DNA of 64,000 nt. Origin: Geobacter sp. (lineage in GTDB: Bacteria; Desulfobacterota; Desulfuromonadia; Geobacterales; Pseudopelobacteraceae). Below the pieces are notes generated by a model. That model searched no databases, had not been told where the DNA came from, and saw only the letters and a list, made by a program, of their open reading frames with translations. Positions 51,412 to 59,173 of the stretch are shown piece by piece (within the stretch, counting starts at the first letter, position 1; the number at the start of each line of letters is the position of its first letter). Where the stretch lies: assembly GCA_009885845.1 (NCBI GenBank), contig VFJW01000017.1, positions 1-64,000 of the forward strand, written 5' to 3'. The position numbers were made by a program, and so were the translations under genes.

Positions 51412-52196
51412 ACGTTCCTGAAGATCGTAGCGGCAAATGTGATTACGCCGTCAGTAATGAATACGAGAAAAAGGCTTTGCATCACACCTTTGGTGGCAGC
51501 CTGAGGTATTCTGGTTGTACTCGATCCGACATCCAGACCCTGGCAACAACAGGCAGCAGAAAGAAACAGCCCGAAAAACAGGCTTTTTATCACGGATACC
51601 GATAAATCAGCCATGGCAAGGTTTACTAAAAGTCCTTGTGACAACTTTTCAAGTGACACATGCCATCCGAACGATGCGACAAGAAATCCCCCGAAAATTG
51701 AGAAAATTTCAAAATATACCGTCAGTATGATAACTGCCGCTGTCACCCCGAAAACCCTCGGCATCACAAGGTACTGTCCGGTTGATATCCCAAGCGACTC
51801 GATGCTGTCAATCTCCCCGTGTATTTTCATAGTACCTAATTCAGTCGCAATTGCAGCACCACTTCTGGCGATAACAATAACCGCTGTCAGAAGAGGACCA
51901 AGTTCCCTTATTACCACCAGCACCATCACTTTGCCAATGAGCGGCTCATTGCCTCCACCAACGAGGCCGATCATCTGTGTTATGATGACAGTGCCAATGG
52001 CCAGCGAAATGATTATGATAATTTTGAGTGATTCATATCCGGTGAAATAGAGCTGTTTGAGGAAGACCTGAGAAACCGGGCGCCACCCCGGTTTGAGTGG
52101 ATTCGGCACATCCCTGAAGGCAGCCGCAATTATTGCACATAACCCCGCGAGGTTGCTGACAAGCACTATCACCAATTGGCCAATTTTGCTGATCAT
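51408..52196 (-). CDS. MlaE family ABC transporter permease
   Basis: MKIHGEIDSIESLGISTGQYLVMPRVFGV, VIKSLFFGLFLSAACCCQG. Confidence 0.92.
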   Translation of the reverse strand: MISKIGQLVIVLVSNLAGLCAIIAAAFRDVPNPLKPGWRPVSQVFLKQLYFTGYESLKIIIIISLAIGTVIITQMIGLVGGGNEPLIGKVMVLVVIRELGPLLTAVIVIARSGAAIATELGTMKIHGEIDSIESLGISTGQYLVMPRVFGVTAAVIILTVYFEIFSIFGGFLVASFGWHVSLEKLSQGLLVNLAMADLSVSVIKSLFFGLFLSAACCCQGLDVGSSTTRIPQAATKGVMQSLFLVFITDGVITFAATIFRNV

Positions 52197-52244
52197 TACA
52201 TATGTTCCTTGCGGTTTAGAGCCTGCACTCGAATACAGCTGAAT

Positions 52245-52274
52245 AATTCCAATTCCAAATCAAAGCGCTCTCTT
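52245..52274. repeat. half-copy of the intergenic repeat (copy C)
   Basis: attccaattccaaatcaaagcgc is the reverse complement of the right end of copy A (gcgctttgatttggaattgg). Confidence 0.5.
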
Positions 52275-52284
52275 CACAGATGTT

Positions 52285-52956
52285 TCATACATAGCCAAGC
52301 GCAATGAGCGCCTTCCATACACCAACAATCCCGAGCAGAGCAACAACTGCCCCCATACCGCGCTGAAACTTGTGACGGCCCAAAGCAGAAAGTGCAGAAG
52401 CCGCCTGCCCGTATGCCAGAAGAACCGGCAGTGTACCGCATCCGAAGGCCAGCATCATACTCGCGCCTTTCAGAGCTGAGCCGCTGGTAGCTGCTGAAAT
52501 AAGAACTCCGTATATCAGTCCGCACGGCAAAAAACCCATCAAAACACCCGCCGGGAGAGCAGCCAGCACAGATTTGCTCTCGGTAAGGCGGGACAGCAGG
52601 CGCCTCAAAGTGCCCCATTCCGGACCATCGAGCATCGATATTCCGAATGCACGCACACCCAGGATGGTAAAGATTCCGATTAGTGTAACGAAAAGATTGG
52701 CGCCCAGAAACAGCCACTTTACCATTGGTTTCAGCGTATCAACCAGGCCTGCCCGGGCGGCCAGACCGACCAGAAGTCCAAGCAGACTGTAGGTACATAT
52801 TCGGCCGGCATGGTACAAGAGAGTAAAAAGAAAACGACGGTCGGCATCAGATTCAGATTGTGATACTGCCAGTGCGGTAACAATGCCGCCACACATGCCG
52901 AGACAATGCCCGCTGCCGGCAAGACCGACTGAAAATGCCAACCAGATTTCAACCAT
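52285..52956 (-). CDS. sulfite exporter TauE/SafE-like (UPF/DsbD_2-type) membrane protein
   Basis: GLAGSGHCLGMCGGIVTAL, PAGVLMGFLPCGLIYGVLISAA. Confidence 0.8.
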   Translation of the reverse strand: MVEIWLAFSVGLAGSGHCLGMCGGIVTALAVSQSESDADRRFLFTLLYHAGRICTYSLLGLLVGLAARAGLVDTLKPMVKWLFLGANLFVTLIGIFTILGVRAFGISMLDGPEWGTLRRLLSRLTESKSVLAALPAGVLMGFLPCGLIYGVLISAATSGSALKGASMMLAFGCGTLPVLLAYGQAASALSALGRHKFQRGMGAVVALLGIVGVWKALIALGYV

Positions 52957-52960
52957 CCCT

Positions 52961-53902
52961 TCAGGATTCCAGTGCGCCGATCATACTCTTTATATCATCA
53001 ATTCCGTTAGCAACCAGCCACGCTTCCATATCCTCGGCGATTTTCTGAGCTGCACCCGGGTTGATAAAACTGGCAGTGCCGATCTGAACGGCAGAAGCTC
53101 CGGCCAGCATGAATTCAAGGGCATCAACCGCGTTCATAATACCGCCGATCCCGATAACCGGCACTTTAACCGCCTTTGCCACCTGCCAGACCATGCGCAG
53201 GGCAACAGGTTTGATGGCCGGTCCGGAAAAGCCGCCGGTGATATTTGCCAGTATCGGACGGCGTTTGTTCAAATCAATGGCCATACCGATCAGGGTATTG
53301 ATCAGCGATAACGCATCGGCACCGGCATTTTCGCACGCCCGGGCCATGGCCACCACATCGGTCACGTTGGGAGAGAGCTTGACAATCAGCGGCTTACCCG
53401 TCACTGCCCGGCAGGCAGAAACAACAGATGCCGCGCAGTCCGGATCAGTTCCGAAGACGATCCCCCCCTGCTTGACATTCGGGCAGGAAATATTAATCTC
53501 AAGAGCAGACACTTCAGGGATTTCATTCAGTCGACGGGCCATTTCGGCATACTCATCTACGGTGTTGCCAAAAAAATTGGCGATTGCGGGAGTGTTGACT
53601 GTACGAAAATACGGAACTTTTTTTGCGATAAAGGCATCTATACCGACATTCTGCAAGCCGATTGCGTTCAACATGCCGCCCGGTGTTTCGACAATGCGCG
53701 GCGTCGGATTACCCGCCCGGGCATTGAGTGAAAGTCCTTTGGTGATAAAGGCTCCGATCGATTCCATATCGACATATTCTGCAAACTCCTCGCCATAGCC
53801 GAACGTGCCGGAGGCGGTTATTACCGGGTTCCGGAGCTGCATACCGGCCAGGTTAACGCTCATATCAGGTTTCATGGCTGATTTCATGGTCACTCCCCCC
53901 AT
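52961..53902 (-). CDS. pyrD: dihydroorotate dehydrogenase B catalytic subunit
   Basis: NPVITASGTFGYGEEF, EINISCPNVKQGG, VIGIGGIMNAVDALEFMLAGASAVQIGT; paired with PyrK. Confidence 0.94.
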   Translation of the reverse strand: MGGVTMKSAMKPDMSVNLAGMQLRNPVITASGTFGYGEEFAEYVDMESIGAFITKGLSLNARAGNPTPRIVETPGGMLNAIGLQNVGIDAFIAKKVPYFRTVNTPAIANFFGNTVDEYAEMARRLNEIPEVSALEINISCPNVKQGGIVFGTDPDCAASVVSACRAVTGKPLIVKLSPNVTDVVAMARACENAGADALSLINTLIGMAIDLNKRRPILANITGGFSGPAIKPVALRMVWQVAKAVKVPVIGIGGIMNAVDALEFMLAGASAVQIGTASFINPGAAQKIAEDMEAWLVANGIDDIKSMIGALES

Positions 53903-54708
53903 TTCAGTTCACCCGACTCAAAGACCGGACCTTCAGTGCAGACACAGCGAAAGTCAGGAGTATCCGGTGAGTGAGAGTGCCCCGGGGCAACACAGCCAAG
54001 ACAGGCGCCAACACCGCACGCCATATACCCTTCCAGCGAAACCTGGCAGGAAATGCCCCGCTCTGCAGCGATTCCGGCAACAGCATTCAACATGCCGTGC
54101 GGTCCGCAGGCATATATAGCCGCCCGCCCCTGTATGTGATCCAGACGCCGCAGCAACGCTTCTGTCACCAGACCCTGTTCTCCAAGTGAGCCATCTTCGG
54201 TGGCGGTATAACACTCAACACCCAACCGCTCGAACTCGGTGATACAAAGAATATCATCCCTGGTGCGCCCACCGGCAAAAAGCCTCACTTTCGATTTCGT
54301 AGCCAGTTCCTTCGCCAGAAGATACAGAGGCGCCAGCCCTACTCCTCCGCCAACAATCAACTTTTCTTCATCCGGCGATCCCTGATCAAATCCGCGGCCA
54401 AGCGGACCGAGAACATCAAGCAGATCGGAACCATGCAGGGTTGAAAGCATTGAAGTCCCCTTTCCCACCACCCGGTACAGCATTTCCAGATACGGCTGGG
54501 ACTGTCCGCCACTCTGGGCGGGGATATACGTGCCGACGTCAAAAATACCGAATGGACGACGCAGCAGCGGATCGATTGCACCGTTCACGCGCACCATGAC
54601 AAACTGGCCGGGGCGTGACGCAGCACATTCGGGTGGAGCTGTCATTCGCATCCGCCAATACCCGGGCGAGACCTCCACGTTTGAGAGAATAAGTGAAGTA
54701 AACTGCAT
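53890..54708 (-). CDS. pyrK: dihydroorotate dehydrogenase electron transfer subunit
   Basis: GQFVMVRV, GVGLAPLYLLAKEL, EGYMACGVGACLGCVA [2Fe-2S] ligands. Confidence 0.94.
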   Translation of the reverse strand: MQFTSLILSNVEVSPGYWRMRMTAPPECAASRPGQFVMVRVNGAIDPLLRRPFGIFDVGTYIPAQSGGQSQPYLEMLYRVVGKGTSMLSTLHGSDLLDVLGPLGRGFDQGSPDEEKLIVGGGVGLAPLYLLAKELATKSKVRLFAGGRTRDDILCITEFERLGVECYTATEDGSLGEQGLVTEALLRRLDHIQGRAAIYACGPHGMLNAVAGIAAERGISCQVSLEGYMACGVGACLGCVAPGHSHSPDTPDFRCVCTEGPVFESGELKWGE

Positions 54709-55169
54709 TACGGGATCTCCTTGAGTGGTTTTTCCATCAAAACTGCATCTTCGGTATGATCATAATAACGGCTTCTGATTCCCGTCCGTCCGAATCCAAT
54801 CCGTTCGTAGAGAGAAATAGCGGCACTATTTGAGGCCCGTACTTCCAGCAACAGCCTCTTTGCCCCCTTTTCACGCGCTAAGACGACCGCACGCTCCAGC
54901 AGCAGCCGCGCTATTCCCCTCCCCCGAAGAGTCGGTGATACAGCAACGTTCAATACCTGCGCTTCTTCGAAAAGACACATCAGACAGAGGTATCCGACTA
55001 CACTTCCTTCATCTACTGCTACGAGCGGCCAGGAATAGGAAGCTGAAATCTCATCCCGAAAATGTTCCCTGCTCCAGGGCGTTGCATAGGATGCCTGTTC
55101 TATCGCCGCGACAACATCAAGATCCTGCTCTATCATCGGTCGAACGTGAATTTTCGTAAGTGCATCCAT
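54708..55169 (-). CDS. rimI: ribosomal-protein-alanine N-acetyltransferase (GNAT)
   Basis: MIEQDLDVVAAIEQASYATPWSREHF, LNVAVSPTLRGRGIARLLLERAV, GFGRTGIRSRYY; start re-set. Confidence 0.9.
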   Translation of the reverse strand: MDALTKIHVRPMIEQDLDVVAAIEQASYATPWSREHFRDEISASYSWPLVAVDEGSVVGYLCLMCLFEEAQVLNVAVSPTLRGRGIARLLLERAVVLAREKGAKRLLLEVRASNSAAISLYERIGFGRTGIRSRYYDHTEDAVLMEKPLKEIP

Positions 55170-55319
55170 GGCCGCACATAATAAGCAATGCTGCCTCTCT
55201 TGTAAACGCTTTATACTCAAAATATTTCCATCCGGAAACTCCGGATGAGAAACGGTTGGTTTTGGGGTGAGATAGAGTATTTGAGCTGAAGAATGGTAGA
55301 TACGTGGGGCTGATTTACA

Positions 55320-55357
55320 CAAAAAAACGGGGTGGTTACCTACCCACCCCGTCACAA
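55320..55357 (-). terminator. rho-independent terminator after the hydrogenase operon
   Basis: Minus strand: gACGGGGTGGgtaggtaaCCACCCCGTttttttgtg. Confidence 0.8.
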
Positions 55358-55376
55358 TGCCTACATTCAAATCCGG

Positions 55377-56099
55377 CTACTTCTTGACTCTGATAAAGCA
55401 GCCGTTTTCGTCACACTCTTTGCCTTCAGAAAAAACATGCACCTTGGTGGTATATTTGTAACCGCTGAAAATACTGGTTATCTCGCCCCCCTTTTCCTTA
55501 ATGTCCAATAGCCAGACACTGTAGATATGGTTGATGACAAAACAGATTATCAGCCACATGCCGATATGGTGATACAGGTGCATTGTCTGGGTGGACATGA
55601 GCAGGTACACCGGTTTCAAGGCGGTAGCCATAACTCCGCCTGGAGCATGTTCGGCATACAGCGCAAATCCGCTCGCAAACATTCCGAAGAAGATCAGGAA
55701 GAGTCCAACATACGCCGTAACAGCAAGCGGATTATGTCCGACTGCATCCGGCGTTTTGCGATCGATGAAAAAATAAAACTTCAGCATCACCAGAATTTCA
55801 GCCCTTCCCTCCTTGGTAAGAAAGGGGAAGTATTCCCGCCACCCCGAGAAACAATGATCGTTAAGGGACCAGAGAAGGCGGGAGATGACGCTGATAATGA
55901 GGGCGTAGCCGGCCACAAAATGAATAAAGCGAACCCAGCCCATCACAAATGACTGCGGTGAACTCCCGGCAATCACCGGATACCCGATCAGAAAGCCGGT
56001 GATCGACAAAAGCAGAATAGACAGCGCGTTGACCCAATGGCAGATGCGAACCGGCAGCTGCCATACGTAATATCTTTTAAATATTAAAGGTTCGCTCAT
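55377..56099 (-). CDS. Ni/Fe-hydrogenase b-type cytochrome subunit
   Basis: RICHWVNALSILLLSITGFLIG, RFIHFVAGYALI, HLYHHIGMWLIICFVINHIYSVW. Confidence 0.9.
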   Translation of the reverse strand: MSEPLIFKRYYVWQLPVRICHWVNALSILLLSITGFLIGYPVIAGSSPQSFVMGWVRFIHFVAGYALIISVISRLLWSLNDHCFSGWREYFPFLTKEGRAEILVMLKFYFFIDRKTPDAVGHNPLAVTAYVGLFLIFFGMFASGFALYAEHAPGGVMATALKPVYLLMSTQTMHLYHHIGMWLIICFVINHIYSVWLLDIKEKGGEITSIFSGYKYTTKVHVFSEGKECDENGCFIRVKK

Positions 56100-56111
56100 G
56101 GTAGCTCCCTC

Positions 56112-57809
56112 CTAGGATACCTTGACCTTGACCATTTCATTGCCGTTTGCATCCAGTACATGGACGGCACAGGCAAGGCAGGGGTCAAAGGAATGGATGG
56201 TGCGCAGAATCTCCAAAGGTTTATTGGGATCAGCAATCGGAGTCCCGACCAAAGCGGCCTCATAAGGTCCGCGCTGTCCTTTGGCATCCCGGGGCGAGGC
56301 GTTCCATGTTGAAGGAACAACCGCCTGATAGTTGAGAATTTTCTGATCCTTGATCTTGATCCAGTGACCGAGTCCTCCGCGCGGAGCCTCATGCATACCA
56401 TAACCGCTGGCTTCTGCCGGCCATGAGGATGGATCCCACTTCTCATTGGCATGGATACGATAATCACCTTTGGAGATATTGTTGATCAGCTCATCCAGAA
56501 ATTTGGGGGTCTGCTGTGCGTTCAGCAGACAATCAATACCACGCGCAGCAGTACGTCCCAGCGTCGAGAACAGCGCAGCGGCTCCAACGCCCAATTTGCT
56601 GAGGACCAGATCCACGACCGCTTTGGTTTCCTTGTGCCCGGAAGCATAGGCAACCAGAACTCGGGCCAACGGACCGACTTCCATCGCTTTTTCATCGTAG
56701 CGCGGGGATTTTACAAATGAATATTTGGCGTTAGTGTCGAGATTTTTATACGGCGGAGTGGGGCCGGTATAGCGTACTTCCGTCTCGCCATCAAACGGGT
56801 GCAGGCCCTTGCCTGTTCCGGCAGAATTTTCAAACCAGGAATGGTCAACATATTCTGCAATCTTGCCCTGATCAACTTTAAGAACTTTGGACAGATCCTT
56901 GTTCAGAATAGCACCGGACGGGAACCACATATTGCCGCTGGCATCCGGGAAGTCGCCGTAACACATATAGTTGCCGACACCGCCGCCGATGGCTGCCCAG
57001 TCCTTGTAGAAGGAGGCGACAGCCAGCAGGTCGGGGATATAGACTTTCTCAACAAAATCCTGGGCTTTTTTCAGCAGGCGCTTGATCTCGATGAGCTTAT
57101 CGGCATTCAGGGCATTCTGGGAATCAGGATCTATCGGGATCGCCATGCCGCCGACCAGAAATGTTTGCGGATGCGGGTTCTTGCTCCCGAGTATTGCGTG
57201 GATCTTGATGACATCCTTCTGCCACTCCAGAGCTTCCAGATAATGAGCGGTCGCCATCAGGTTGGCTTCGGGCGGAAGCTTGTACGCAGGATGTCCCCAG
57301 TAGGCATTGGCAAAAGGACCGAGGCGTCCTGAAGCGACAAAAGCCTTTACCTTATCCTGAACGGCCTTGAAATAGGTGGCCGAGTTATTAGGCCATTCCG
57401 AGATCGATGCGGCCAGCTTGGATGTAGCAGTCGGATCAGCTTTGAGCCCGGACGTAATATCCACCCAATCAAGAGCGTGTAGATGGTAAAAGTGAATGAC
57501 GTGATCCTGTACGTTCTGGGTGCCGATAATAATATTACGAATCAGTTCGGCGTTAGGCGGGATCTTGATTTTGAGAGCGTTCTCAACAGCACGGACGGAT
57601 GCGATGGAATGAACGGTAGTACAGACACCGCAGAAACGCTGGGTCCAGTACCAGGCATCACGAGGATCCCTCCCCTTGAGAATTTTTTCGATGCCACGAA
57701 ACATGGTGGCAGAACTCCAGGCATCAATGATCTTACCGCCAGTCACCTCGGCCTCGATGCGAAGATGCCCTTCAATCCTGGTAATCGGGTCGACAACTAT
57801 CTTGGCCAT
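56112..57809 (-). CDS. [NiFe] hydrogenase large subunit
   Basis: RIEGHLRIE, QRFCGVCTTVHSIASVRAVE, C-terminal HSFDPCLACAVHV. Confidence 0.95.
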   Translation of the reverse strand: MAKIVVDPITRIEGHLRIEAEVTGGKIIDAWSSATMFRGIEKILKGRDPRDAWYWTQRFCGVCTTVHSIASVRAVENALKIKIPPNAELIRNIIIGTQNVQDHVIHFYHLHALDWVDITSGLKADPTATSKLAASISEWPNNSATYFKAVQDKVKAFVASGRLGPFANAYWGHPAYKLPPEANLMATAHYLEALEWQKDVIKIHAILGSKNPHPQTFLVGGMAIPIDPDSQNALNADKLIEIKRLLKKAQDFVEKVYIPDLLAVASFYKDWAAIGGGVGNYMCYGDFPDASGNMWFPSGAILNKDLSKVLKVDQGKIAEYVDHSWFENSAGTGKGLHPFDGETEVRYTGPTPPYKNLDTNAKYSFVKSPRYDEKAMEVGPLARVLVAYASGHKETKAVVDLVLSKLGVGAAALFSTLGRTAARGIDCLLNAQQTPKFLDELINNISKGDYRIHANEKWDPSSWPAEASGYGMHEAPRGGLGHWIKIKDQKILNYQAVVPSTWNASPRDAKGQRGPYEAALVGTPIADPNKPLEILRTIHSFDPCLACAVHVLDANGNEMVKVKVS

Positions 57810-57812
57810 ATC

Positions 57813-58952
57813 TTAATCCTCCTTGGTTTTTTCAGCAGGGTCTTTATCTTTACGCAATGCACTGATGGCGCCATGAACGGCAAACGCCGCACCTACTCCG
57901 ACTGCCATGCCGAGTCCGATCTTGTCGGCGGTGTGCTCAATACCGAAGCCTGGTACGTTAGGCAGGCGTTTATACATGGGGCCCATTGCATCCCAGAACT
58001 GCGGCTCGGAACATCCGGCACAGGGGTGACCAGCTGCAACCGGCCAACTGGTTTTTTCATTGTAGCGCTGGGTGGGGCAATTATGAAATGTTGCCGGCCC
58101 CTTACAGCCCATTTTGTAGAGACAGAACCCTTTTCGGTGGCCTTCATCACCCCAGATTTCAACATACTGGCCGGCATCAAAATGCGGACGACGCTCGCAG
58201 TTGTCATGGATACGCTTGCCATATGCAAACAGAGGACGCCCGTGGCTGTCAAGGGCCGGGATCTTGCCGAAGACCAGATAATGAACAACCGTAGCGGTCA
58301 GGTTATCAGCGTTGCACGGGCAGCCGGGCAGATTGATAATGGTCGCACCCGGCACCGCATCCCGAACGCCGACAGCGCCGGTCGGATTGGGAATTGCTGC
58401 CGCAATGCCGCCATAAGCAGCACACGTTCCTATAGCTATTGTTGCAAAAGCGCTGCCGCAGACCCGTCGGGCGATTTCCAGATGTGTCTTGCCGCTGGTA
58501 CATCCGTAAACACCGCCATCCTTCATGGAGATGGAACCTTCAACCACACAGATGTATTTGCCTTTATATTTGGTAATGGTCGATTCAAGCGCTTCATCAG
58601 CCTGATGGCCGGCAGCAGCCATAATCGTCTCGTGATAATCCACCGAGAGAATATCAAGAATAAGCTCACCAACGGTCGGATTGGCGGCACGCAGCAGTGC
58701 TTCAGAGTCGCCGGTGCAATCCTGGAAGTTCAGCCAGACCAGCGTCGGACGCTTGACCTCGTCCAGAGCCTGAGCGACTGTCGGCGCAAAAGATGCCGGC
58801 AGCGACATTGCTGCGGTCATGGCAGAACAGAACTTGAGGAAATCACGTCGTGACACCCCTCGCTTCTTGAGAATCTCGCCAATCGAAAATTCCTGTTTGC
58901 CCGAAATTTGTTCGGTTTTTTCTGATACGTTACTGCTTTTGTTACTGCTCAT
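57813..58952 (-). CDS. [NiFe] hydrogenase small subunit with Tat signal
   Basis: SRRDFLKFCSAMTAAMSL; VWLNFQDCTGDSEALLRA; GTCAAYGGI; LPGCPCN; HDNCERR; C-terminal TM. Confidence 0.95.
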   Translation of the reverse strand: MSSNKSSNVSEKTEQISGKQEFSIGEILKKRGVSRRDFLKFCSAMTAAMSLPASFAPTVAQALDEVKRPTLVWLNFQDCTGDSEALLRAANPTVGELILDILSVDYHETIMAAAGHQADEALESTITKYKGKYICVVEGSISMKDGGVYGCTSGKTHLEIARRVCGSAFATIAIGTCAAYGGIAAAIPNPTGAVGVRDAVPGATIINLPGCPCNADNLTATVVHYLVFGKIPALDSHGRPLFAYGKRIHDNCERRPHFDAGQYVEIWGDEGHRKGFCLYKMGCKGPATFHNCPTQRYNEKTSWPVAAGHPCAGCSEPQFWDAMGPMYKRLPNVPGFGIEHTADKIGLGMAVGVGAAFAVHGAISALRKDKDPAEKTKED

Positions 58953-59173
58953 ATCTAACCCCCTTTCAGAAGATTCTGCTGATTATATGAGAAAACCGCT
59001 CATTTAATTCTTTACTGTCGCGGACAGGTATAAAATATAAACCGGTTTTATTGCAACAGAAATATAAATGTATACACAGTGTTACTAAATAAAATTTCTG
59101 ATGCACAATTGATGCAAAATAGATCTGGTTTTAGTTCGAAAACTCCGGACATGAAACTGTCTGAATCTAAAGG

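Noticed and set aside
57483-58853. 456-aa plus-strand ORF
   Set aside because: Antisense to the hydrogenase large and small subunit genes; long only because of GC-biased codon usage opposite.
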